From JBFXDW01 sp050180745 (GTDB lineage: Bacteria > Pseudomonadota > Alphaproteobacteria > UBA9219): 8,042 nt of DNA. Each line of letters starts with the position of its first letter. The first letter of the stretch is position 1. A program made the translations under genes and the position numbers. Shown in pieces: positions 1-6,700 of this stretch. The DNA is taken from the NCBI GenBank assembly GCA_050180745.1, contig JBFXDW010000075.1, positions 1-8,042 on the forward strand, written 5' to 3'. Below the pieces are notes generated by a model. That model did no database searches. It had not been told where the DNA came from and was given only the letters and a program-made list of their open reading frames with translations.

Positions 1-1219
1 AATGGATATAGCTGCCTTTATAATCAGGGGCGGTGATGGCACCAAATCCTTGAACGCTCGTATTGTTGGAGGGAGTCAAATCTGCGCTACCGCCAATCAA
101 TTCTGGCAAGACAGGCAGTAAAGCGGCTAGCACTGCGCCCGATGATTGGCGTGTGGCTACCTTTGGTTTTTCATCTGCGATTTTTTGTTTCAGTTCGGCC
201 AGCGCCTTTTCTACGGCTTGTGGCAAAACGCCGTGTATCGCAGCAGTGAAGAGCTCTTTTTTCTCTGCATTGGCAAGACGATCTTCCCAGTCAATGCGCT
301 CTTGCGCGTTTCGTGCGCCTGCGGTGCGCCATGCGGCGGCGATGTCTTCGGGGAGCTCAAACGGAGGCAATGTCCACCCCAGTTTAGCGCGTGCGGCGGC
401 AACTTCCTCTGCACCCAAAGGCGAGCCATGACAACCGGATGTATTTTGTTTGTTTGGTGCGCCATATCCTATGATTGTGCGGCACGCGATGAGCGAGGGT
501 TTATCCGTAACGGCCAGCGCCTTGTCCGTAGCATCAGCGATCGCTTGTGGGTTATGTCCGTCGATCTTTTGCACATGCCAGCCATAGGCTTCAAAACGAG
601 CGGCAACATCTTCGGTGAATGAAATATCAGTTCTTCCATCAATTGATATTTGATTGTCATCATAATAAACAACCAACCGTCCCAGTTTCATATGCGCAGC
701 CAGAGAACAAGCCTCGTGGCTAAGCCCTTCCATCATGTCACCATCGCCCGCAAAAACAAAGGTGCGGTGGTCTGTAAGTTCGTCGCCAAAGCGTGCGTTA
801 AGAATGCGCTCTGCCAACGCAAAGCCAACAGAGGAGGCTATGCCTTGTCCCAAAGGCCCTGTTGTCATTTCAATCGCGGCGTCAATATCGCGCTCGGGAT
901 GACCCGGAGTATGAGACTTATGCTGGCGGAAATTTTTAATCTCATTCATGGACATCTTAGTGTAGCCCGTTACGTGCGCTAGGGCATAAAGCAGCATCGA
1001 GCCATGCCCTCCCGATAGGATGAAACGATCACGGTCTGCCCAATCGGGGCGCAGAGGATCAAAACGCAAGTAATGCCGCCACAGGACCGTTGCAACATCA
1101 GCCATGCCCATGGGCATGCCCGGATGGCCTGAATTCGCTTTTTGGACGGCGTCCATAGCCAGCACGCGCAAAGCGTTTGCCATAGGGGTGTGGAGGGAAT
1201 CAGCGGCAGCAACAGTCAT
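1..1219 (-). CDS. tkt: Transketolase, N-terminal 406 residues (runs off the window)
   Basis: Transketolase is a thiamine-diphosphate enzyme that transfers two-carbon ketol units between sugar phosphates in the cytoplasmic pentose phosphate pathway. The reading frame is open from ATG at 1219 to the window start with no stop. Visible family signatures are SGHPGMPMG near residue 30, SGGHGSMLLY near 70, TGPLGQGIASSVGFALAE near 120, the ThDP/Mg-binding stretch GDGDMMEG at about 158-165 followed by YYDDNQISIDG, GYGAPNKQNTSGCHGSPLG near 260, and GGSADLTPSNNT near 385, where the pyrimidine-binding domain begins. The missing C-terminal part should be about 250-270 residues, since the family is usually about 660. 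The start at 1219 is the most upstream ATG that keeps the normal N-terminus; only a weak GAG lies before it. It is divergent from the coiled-coil/zapA operon, a neighbourhood I recall from other alphaproteobacteria. Confidence 0.96.
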   Translation of the reverse strand, partial: MTVAAADSLHTPMANALRVLAMDAVQKANSGHPGMPMGMADVATVLWRHYLRFDPLRPDWADRDRFILSGGHGSMLLYALAHVTGYTKMSMNEIKNFRQHKSHTPGHPERDIDAAIEMTTGPLGQGIASSVGFALAERILNARFGDELTDHRTFVFAGDGDMMEGLSHEACSLAAHMKLGRLVVYYDDNQISIDGRTDISFTEDVAARFEAYGWHVQKIDGHNPQAIADATDKALAVTDKPSLIACRTIIGYGAPNKQNTSGCHGSPLGAEEVAAARAKLGWTLPPFELPEDIAAAWRTAGARNAQERIDWEDRLANAEKKELFTAAIHGVLPQAVEKALAELKQKIADEKPKVATRQSSGAVLAALLPVLPELIGGSADLTPSNNTSVQGFGAITAPDYKGSYIH

Positions 1220-1293
1220 ATTAAACTCATTATCGTTAACAGAGAATCTTTGGCTGCAAGGTGCCGTAAAAAGGTTGTCTATGCAAGGGGTGA

Positions 1294-1322
1294 TTGACGC
1301 GATATCATATCGCCCTTACTCT
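1294..1322 (+). promoter_or_regulatory. Possible sigma70-type promoter for the coiled-coil/zapA operon
   Basis: TTGACG (1294-1299) is separated by 17 bases from TACTCT (1317-1322), a good -35 and a poor -10 (3 of 6). It would start transcription near 1329 and leave a leader of about 27 bases. A better -10 word, TATGAT (1335-1340), has no matching -35 and would start transcription almost on the ribosome binding site. No convincing promoter was seen for tkt on the other strand. Confidence 0.3.
1299..1313. promoter_or_regulatory. Perfect 15-bp dyad GCGATATCATATCGC, candidate operator
   Basis: Two 7-base arms surround a single central C in the gap between divergent tkt and the coiled-coil/zapA operon. 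The loop is too short for a good RNA hairpin, so a dimeric DNA-binding protein is the likelier reader. It sits in the spacer of the putative plus-strand promoter, where a bound protein would block RNA polymerase. No known regulator is recognised. Confidence 0.35.
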
Positions 1323-1355
1323 ATTGTTTTAACATATGATTCGGAAAGGTGTGCG

Positions 1356-1580
1356 ATGAAAAGCCTCAAAGCAGCCCTTGAAAATTTGGATGAGAGTATT
1401 TCAGATCTTGAGGACAGAGTTGGTGTGGATGCGAAAGTGCGTCTCGTGGCTCAGAAAAAGCAGGCGGATTTGATGAAACAAAGCCATGCTCGTGAAGCTG
1501 GAACGCTGGCTGTGGCGCAGAAAGTCGCTTTACGCCTCGATCAGGCGATTGAGCATGTCGAGAAAATACTGAAAACCTAG
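1356..1580 (+). CDS. Small coiled-coil protein upstream of zapA (DUF4164-like)
   Basis: This encodes a 74-residue, strongly charged, helix-rich protein with no signal peptide or membrane segment. Hydrophobic residues recur at heptad-like spacing (LKAALENLDESISDLEDRV, then VAQKVALRLDQAIEHVEKIL), so it is very probably a cytoplasmic coiled coil. The ATG at 1356 is chosen because GGAAAGG (1343-1349) lies 6 bases before it and the helical protein begins there. The frame stays open upstream to 1104, but that part is antisense to tkt and codes for unrelated sequence. It resembles the DUF4164 family found beside zapA in alphaproteobacteria; this is recalled by size, character and position, not proven. 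Its stop overlaps the ribosome binding site of zapA, so the two are probably co-translated. A role with the divisome, comparable to ZapB, is inference only. Confidence 0.8.
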   Translation: MKSLKAALENLDESISDLEDRVGVDAKVRLVAQKKQADLMKQSHAREAGTLAVAQKVALRLDQAIEHVEKILKT

Positions 1581-1592
1581 GAGAGGTTGACA

Positions 1593-1931
1593 ATGGGCAA
1601 AACCGCATCAGAAAACAGCGCACAGGAAACAACAAAGGTTGACGTGACGATTCACGGGCATGACTACACGATTGCCTGTGGGGTAGGCGAGGAAGACAAG
1701 CTGGCTGAGCTTGTCTCTTACGTGAACAAGAAAATTAACGAGATTTCTCTGACGGGGGCGAATGCAACAGAAAACAGGTTGTTAATGTTAACCTGTCTTC
1801 TGTTGGCGGATGAGCTGGTTGAAACGAAAAAAGCGGCTGAAAGAATACGTCAGGAAGATGAAGAGCTCATGGTTGCCGCTGTAGATCATCTAAGAGAGCG
1901 TATTGCTTCAATTGCCGAAGCGGTAGGATAA
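1593..1931 (+). CDS. zapA: Cell division protein ZapA
   Basis: ZapA binds FtsZ in the cytoplasm and cross-links protofilaments, stabilising the Z ring. The product is 112 residues, in the normal family range. The ZapA fold appears as the N-terminal beta segment VDVTIHGHDYTIACGVGEED (about residues 15-34), then LAELVSYVNKKINEIS, the conserved NRLLMLTCLLLADEL helix near 65-79, and a charged C-terminal coiled coil (ETKKAAERIRQEDEELMVAAVDHLRERIASIAEAV). The ATG at 1593 is preferred over the in-frame TTG at 1587 because AGGAGAGG (1579-1586) is 6 bases before the ATG and would overlap nothing sensible for the TTG. That ribosome binding site overlaps the TAG of the upstream gene, suggesting translational coupling. 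No clear Rho-independent terminator follows; 1949-1961 is a short palindrome (CAGGAATTTCCTG) without a usable loop. Confidence 0.93.
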   Translation: MGKTASENSAQETTKVDVTIHGHDYTIACGVGEEDKLAELVSYVNKKINEISLTGANATENRLLMLTCLLLADELVETKKAAERIRQEDEELMVAAVDHLRERIASIAEAVG

Positions 1932-1988
1932 GCCAGAAGACGCAATGGCAGGAATTTCCTGAAATTTTAGGCAAAAATATCAGAAAAA

Positions 1989-2031
1989 CCCCCTTTTTTT
2001 ACTCTCTACCTTTCTTTTTCTCTTTCTTCTT
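1989..2031 (+). other. Polypyrimidine tract upstream of carA
   Basis: Forty-one of 43 bases are C or T, the exceptions being A2001 and A2008. It starts with a C run and seven T (1994-2000) and ends at the -35 of the carA promoter. It may be a curved or flexible upstream element, or part of the 3' end of the zapA transcript. The T run lacks a GC-rich stem before it, so it is not called a terminator. Confidence 0.5.
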
Positions 2032-2058
2032 GACCCAGCCGCTTCATTTTTGCATAGT
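2030..2058 (+). promoter_or_regulatory. Probable sigma70-type promoter of carA
   Basis: TTGACC (2030-2035) and CATAGT (2053-2058) are exactly 17 bases apart, with 5 of 6 and 4 of 6 matches to the consensus. Transcription would start near 2065, giving a leader of about 33 bases before ATG 2098. This also argues against a start for CarA at the in-frame TTG 2050, which would lie inside the promoter. No attenuator or PyrR-like leader structure fits in so short a leader. Confidence 0.5.
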
Positions 2059-2097
2059 CTGGTCCGTTTGAGCAATTTTAAGAAACGAGTCGCTTTC

Positions 2098-3273
2098 ATG
2101 ATCGATAAAACGCCTTTTTCCGCTGAAAAGCCTACCGCTGTTCTTGTTTTGGCCGATGGGGCCATTTTTTATGGCTATGGCATAGGTGCTACGGGAAAGG
2201 CTGTAGGAGAGGTCTGTTTTAACACTTCCATGACGGGCTATCAGGAGATTTTGACCGATCCCAGCTATGCCGGACAAATGATTACCTTTACATTCCCTCA
2301 TATTGGGAATGTGGGAACTAACCGTCAGGATGTAGAAAGTGCTAAACCCGCGGCGCGAGGCCTCATCTTGCGGGCCAACATCACAGAGCCGTCCAATTGG
2401 CGGGCGGCAGCGCATTTCAATGACTGGCTTAAGCATAATGGGCTGATCGGTATTGCTGGACTTGATACGCGCAAATTAACGATGATTATCCGTGATAGAG
2501 GCGCTCCTAATGGCGTGATCGCGCATAATCCATCCGGCGAATTTGATCTTGAAGCGCTTCAAACAGAGGCGGCGGCGTGGCCCGGTCTTGATGGCATGGA
2601 TTTGGCTAAGGACGTTACATGCAAAGAGGTTTACGAATGGAAGGAGGGGCGTAATAGCCTTTCTCTTCATGCGCAGGGGGACAAACCTGCAGGTAATGCG
2701 CCCCATGTTGTTGCGATTGATTATGGGGCTAAGCAAAACATTCTGCGCTGTTTGGTAAGTGCCGGATGCCGCGTGACTGTGGTGCCTGCTACGACTTCAG
2801 CGGATGACATTTTTGCACTGAAACCGGATGGCGTATTTTTGTCCAATGGTCCGGGTGATCCTGCGGCAACGGGTAAATATTCAGTGCCGGTGATCAGGGC
2901 TGTTTTGGATAAGAACATTCCTTTATTTGGAATTTGTTTGGGGCATCAGATGTTAGCTTTGGCGCTTGGGGCCAAGACGACCAAGATGCCGCGTGGCCAC
3001 AGAGGCGCCAATCATCCGGTCAAAGATTTGCAAACGGGTAAGGTCGAGATTACCAGCCAAAATCATGGTTTTATGGTGATGCCGGAAACGTTGCCAGAGA
3101 ATGCTGAGGTGACGCACATAAGCTTGTTTGATAAGAGCAATGAAGGCTTACGTTTAAAAGATAAGCCCGCTTTTTCTGTTCAGTACCACCCCGAGGCTTC
3201 TCCAGGTCCTCACGATAGTCACTACTTGTTCGAGCGGTTTGTTGAGATGATAAAGAAGGGATCAGGGGGATAA
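2098..3273 (+). CDS. carA: Carbamoyl-phosphate synthase small (glutaminase) subunit
   Basis: CarA hydrolyses glutamine and channels the ammonia to CarB for carbamoyl phosphate synthesis, the first step of pyrimidine and arginine synthesis. The product is 391 residues, close to the usual 380-400. The N-terminal CPSase small-chain domain (about 10-150) contains FNTSMTGYQEILTDPSYAGQ and FPHIGNVGTN. The class I glutamine amidotransferase domain begins near residue 202 (VVAIDYGAKQNILR) and has LSNGPGDP, the nucleophile Cys280 in GICLGHQ, and His364 and Glu366 in QYHPEASPGPHD. The 84-residue Cys-to-His spacing is the same as in the E. coli protein, so the subunit should be active. ATG 2098 gives the normal N-terminus; its ribosome binding site is weak (a GAG about 8 bases upstream). 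carB would normally follow closely, but here a 480-bp gap contains another gene. Confidence 0.97.
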   Translation: MIDKTPFSAEKPTAVLVLADGAIFYGYGIGATGKAVGEVCFNTSMTGYQEILTDPSYAGQMITFTFPHIGNVGTNRQDVESAKPAARGLILRANITEPSNWRAAAHFNDWLKHNGLIGIAGLDTRKLTMIIRDRGAPNGVIAHNPSGEFDLEALQTEAAAWPGLDGMDLAKDVTCKEVYEWKEGRNSLSLHAQGDKPAGNAPHVVAIDYGAKQNILRCLVSAGCRVTVVPATTSADDIFALKPDGVFLSNGPGDPAATGKYSVPVIRAVLDKNIPLFGICLGHQMLALALGAKTTKMPRGHRGANHPVKDLQTGKVEITSQNHGFMVMPETLPENAEVTHISLFDKSNEGLRLKDKPAFSVQYHPEASPGPHDSHYLFERFVEMIKKGSGG

Positions 3274-3277
3274 GTAA

Positions 3278-3312
3278 GCATTTAGAATTTAGCATTTGGC
3301 ATTTGGCATTTA
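3278..3312 (+). repeat. Five tandem heptamers (GCATTTR type) after carA
   Basis: Starting 5 bases after the carA stop, five 7-base units run head to tail: GCATTTA, GAATTTA, GCATTTG, GCATTTG, GCATTTA. The second is a one-base variant. Reverse-complement units occur at 3695-3715, beyond the inserted gene. The heptamers form most of the inverted repeat described separately. Confidence 0.9.
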
Positions 3313-3319
3313 GGGAAAG
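3290..3319 (+). repeat. Left arm of 30-bp inverted repeat
   Basis: It matches the reverse complement of 3688-3717 at 29 of 30 positions. The one difference (G3298 opposite T3709) would be a G-U pair in RNA, so a 30-bp uninterrupted RNA stem is possible, closing a loop of 368 bases. The arm ends in GGGAAAG, which is most of the ribosome binding site of the gene starting at 3327. Confidence 0.9.
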
Positions 3320-3326
3320 GTTCATA

Positions 3327-3743
3327 ATGATTCACAGCTTTAAAGACTTGGATGTTTGGAAAAAAGCGATATGCTTTGTAACAGATATATATCGTTTAAG
3401 TCAGACTTTTCCCAAGGAAGAACGTTATGGATTGGTTTCGCAAATGCGCCGTGCTGCTATCTCCATTCCTTCTAACATTGCTGAAGGAAGAGGCAAAAGA
3501 AGCACAAAGGATTTTATTCGTTACCTCAACATTGCGTATGGTTCTTCTGCTGAATTGGAGACACAACTCATTATTGCGAATAATCTTGGCTATGCCGAGG
3601 AAGAAGGTGTGGAGGCTCTTGTTGAACGTCTTTATGAAACCAATCGTATGCTTAGTGGTTTGATTTCTTCGCTGGAGAAAAAGCAATCTTTCCCTAAATG
3701 CCAAATGCTAAATGCTAGAAGCTTTTTAACACCAACTTTATGA
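3327..3743 (+). CDS. Four-helix-bundle protein of the 23S rRNA IVS (S23-like) family
   Basis: This encodes 138 residues; the family is typically about 115-125. The hallmark sequence is present in order: FKDLDVWKKAI (about 5-15), YRLSQTFPKEERYGLVSQMRRAAISIPSNIAEGRG (about 25-59), KDFIRYLNIAYGSSAELETQL (about 64-84) and NNLGY (88-92). The family forms a pentameric four-helix bundle with a positively charged surface; its biochemical role is unknown and nucleic-acid binding has been proposed. ATG 3327 is chosen because GGGAAAGG (3313-3320) precedes it by 6 bases and family members begin MxxFxDLxVW. The last ~18 residues (from QSFPK) are encoded by the right repeat arm and flank, so they probably are not part of the fold. 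The stop is 10 bases before the carB ATG, so it should be transcribed with carAB. G+C is lower than in its neighbours. Confidence 0.93.
   Translation: MIHSFKDLDVWKKAICFVTDIYRLSQTFPKEERYGLVSQMRRAAISIPSNIAEGRGKRSTKDFIRYLNIAYGSSAELETQLIIANNLGYAEEEGVEALVERLYETNRMLSGLISSLEKKQSFPKCQMLNARSFLTPTL
3688..3717 (+). repeat. Right arm of 30-bp inverted repeat, inside the coding sequence
   Basis: This is the complement of 3290-3319. It begins with CTTTCCC, which pairs with the GGGAAAG ribosome binding site of the inserted gene, and continues as three inverse heptamers (TAAATGC, CAAATGC, TAAATGC at 3695-3715). It lies within the open frame, so ribosomes finishing the inserted gene must pass through it. Confidence 0.9.
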
Positions 3744-3753
3744 GTTCCTAACA

Positions 3754-6700
3754 ATGCCCAAAAGAACCGACCTTAAATCAATTTGCATCATTGGTGCTGG
3801 CCCTATCGTCATCGGCCAAGCGTGCGAGTTTGACTATTCCGGCGTGCAGGCCTGTAAAGCGCTGCGTAGTGAGGGCTATCGCATCATTCTGATTAATTCT
3901 AATCCGGCGACAATCATGACCGATCCGGAGATGGCGGATGCGACATATATCGAGCCGATTACACCGGAAATGGTAACCAAGGTTTTGGAGAAAGAAAAAC
4001 CAGATGCGTTGCTGCCGACGATGGGTGGACAAACGGCGCTGAATACGGCCATGGCTCTGGCGAAAGATGGCACGTTGGACCGTCTTGGTATCGAGCTTAT
4101 TGGTGCTACGCGTGAGGCCATTGAGAAGGCCGAAGACCGTCAGCAATTTCGTGCGGCTATGGACAAGATTGGCTTGCTCTCGCCGCGCTCACGCATCGTG
4201 CATTCGTTCGAGGATGCCCAAAAAGCGCTCGCCGAAGTTGGCCTTCCCGCCATCATACGCCCCAGCTTTACGCTGGCCGGAACAGGCGGTGGCATTGCCT
4301 ATAATGTGACCGAGTATAATGACATTGTGCTCGGTGGTTTGGCCGCCAGCCCTGTCAAAGAAGTTCTGGTTGAAGAGTCTGTTCTGGGCTGGAAAGAATA
4401 TGAGATGGAAGTCGTTCGCGATGGGAACGACAATTGCATTATTATTTGCTCGATTGAAAATGTCGATCCTATGGGAATCCATACCGGCGATAGCATCACG
4501 GTGGCTCCGGCGCTAACTCTGACGGATAAAGAATATCAGGTTATGCGTAATGCCTCGATTGCCGTGTTGCGCGAGATAGGCGTGGATACGGGCGGCTCGA
4601 ATGTGCAGTTTGCCATTAACCCTGCTGATGGCCGCATGGTCGTGATCGAGATGAACCCGCGCGTTAGCCGTTCTTCAGCGTTGGCGAGTAAGGCTACGGG
4701 CTTTCCAATTGCTAAAGTTGCGGCGCGTTTGGCTGTAGGCTACACGTTGGATGAACTTCTTAATGATATTACGGGCGTAACTCCGGCTGCGTTTGAGCCA
4801 ACGATTGATTATGTTGTGACGAAGATTCCTCGCTTTGCGTTTGAGAAATTCCCCGGCACAGAAGCTACGCTGACAACGGCGATGAAGTCGGTGGGCGAGG
4901 TCATGGCAATCGGGCGCAGTTTTCAAGAGTCCTTACAAAAAGCCATGCGTGGTTTAGAGACGGGCCTGACGGGATTAAACGAGATTAAAATTGATGGTGC
5001 GGACGTTCACGCGCTTCATGCGGCGTTGGCCAAGCCTACGGCAGAGCGTCTGTTGGTTATTACGCAAGCGCTGCGCGAAGGCATGCCGATCAGTCGTATT
5101 GCTTCGATTTGCAAATATGATCCGTGGTTTTTGGAGCAGATCAAGGAAATCGTTGAGGCCGAAAAAGGGGTCAAAGAAACCGGTCTGCCGGACAGTAAGC
5201 CCGCGTGGTTTAGACTAAAATCCATGGGTTTTTCGGATCAGCGCTTAGCCGAGCTTACTGGAGAAACCGAAGAAATGGTGGCGCATAAGCGATGCAGTAA
5301 GGGTGTCGAGCCTGTCTTTAAGCGCATTGATACGTGCGGGGCAGAGTTTGCTTCGGACACGCCTTATCTTTATTCGAGCTATGAGCCTTCTGCGACTTTT
5401 AACAAGCCTATGTGCGAGGCGAATGCAACCGATCGTAAGAAAATTATGATTTTAGGCGGCGGGCCAAACCGGATCGGGCAGGGGATTGAGTTCGATTATT
5501 GCTGCGTGCATGCCGTGATGGCCCTGCGCGAGGCGGGCTTTGAGGCCATTATGGTAAATTGCAACCCTGAGACTGTTTCAACCGATTACGATACCTCGGA
5601 CCGTTTGTATTTTGAGCCTTTGACGGCTGAAGATGTGATCGAGATCGTGCGGGCTGAGCGTGCCAATGGTAAATTGCTTGGTATCATGGTGCAGTTTGGG
5701 GGGCAGACTCCGCTGAAAATTGCTGCTGCTTTGGAAGAGGCGGGGATACCTATCTTGGGAACAAAGCCAGACGCGATTGATTTGGCGGAAGATAGAGAGC
5801 GCTTTCAGGTCTTGTTGAAAAAGCTGGGTCTTCGCCAACCCGCCAATGGGTTGGCTCGCTCCGGTTCGGAGGCTGAGGCGATTGCTGAAGAAATAGGGTA
5901 TCCGGTTGTGATTCGGCCCTCTTACGTACTCGGTGGGCGCGCGATGGAGATCGTGCATAATCAAAGCGCATTGCGGCGTTATATTGATAATGCCGTGAAT
6001 GTCTCGGGTAAGAACCCTGTTTTGATTGATTACTATCTTGAAAACGCGATTGAGGTTGATGTTGATGTGCTGGCTGATGAGAGCGCCGTTTTTGTTGCAG
6101 GCATCATGGAGCATATTGAGGAAGCTGGAATCCATTCTGGCGATAGCTCTTGCGCGTTGCCGCCTCATTCTCTGGCACCGCAGATCGTCGAGGAAATCAA
6201 ACGCCAGTCGGAAGAACTGGCCAAGGCAATTGGTGTTGTGGGTCTGATGAATGTGCAGTTTGCGGTGAAGGGAGAGGATATTTATATTCTCGAAGTCAAT
6301 CCTCGTGCGAGCCGGACTGTGCCTTTTGTGGCTAAGACGATTGGTATTTCGATCGCTAAGATTGCGGCACGCATTATGAGCGGAGAAAAACTCGTCGATA
6401 TTATCGAAAAAGAGTCGCTTGAGAACAGAAGGATTGATCGCCAAGCCGTGAAGACACCTGTGTTCCCCTTTGCACGTTTCCCTGGCATTGACACGATTCT
6501 GGGGCCGGAGATGAAATCGACGGGCGAGGTCATGGGGCTGGATCGCGATTTTGCGCATGCTTACGCTAAGGCGCAAATTGGAGCGGGGCTTGATCTGCCA
6601 AAACAGGGCCGCTGTTTTGTGTCTGTCAAGGATGCGGATAAGGCGGCGATGATCCCTCTCGTGAGGCGACTGATTGAAATGGATTTTGAAATTGTCTCGA

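Larger units (their letters stand above)
3278..3717. mobile_element. IVS-like insertion unit: heptamer inverted repeats around a four-helix-bundle gene
   Basis: The unit separates carA from carB, which are usually adjacent. It consists of five heptamers, the four-helix-bundle gene, and three heptamers in inverse orientation. A hand count over 3361-3660 gives 122 G+C of 300 (about 41%), while two 60-base samples of carB give 53-58%, so the insert is compositionally foreign. It encodes no transposase or reverse transcriptase, and no target duplication could be seen at its edges. The layout recalls intervening sequences in 23S rRNA genes, which also carry this protein family within a stem. Mobility is an inference and the exact edges are uncertain. 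Confidence 0.5.

Noticed and set aside
63..672. Several short open frames on both strands overlapping tkt
   Set aside because: The continuous minus-strand transketolase frame accounts for the whole region with conserved motifs throughout; the others are out-of-frame shadows.
1104..1355. Upstream extension of the coiled-coil gene to an earlier start
   Set aside because: The first part is antisense to tkt and the translated sequence is unlike the helical protein; a good ribosome binding site supports ATG 1356.
1949..2000. Rho-independent terminator for zapA
   Set aside because: The palindrome CAGGAATTTCCTG has no loop and is 32 bases before the T run; the A-run/C-run/T-run just before 2000 forms only A-U pairs.
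2050..2097. TTG start for CarA 16 codons upstream
   Set aside because: It overlaps the putative promoter, has no ribosome binding site, and ATG 2098 gives the normal N-terminus.
1932..2097. 6S RNA gene (ssrS) after zapA, as in many proteobacteria
   Set aside because: The 166-bp gap holds a promoter and a polypyrimidine tract, and no long closing stem with a central bubble could be found.
3278..3717. CRISPR array or integron attC site from the heptamer repeats
   Set aside because: Units are 7 bases without spacers and in inverse orientation across a gene; there are no cas or integrase genes and no attC core sites.
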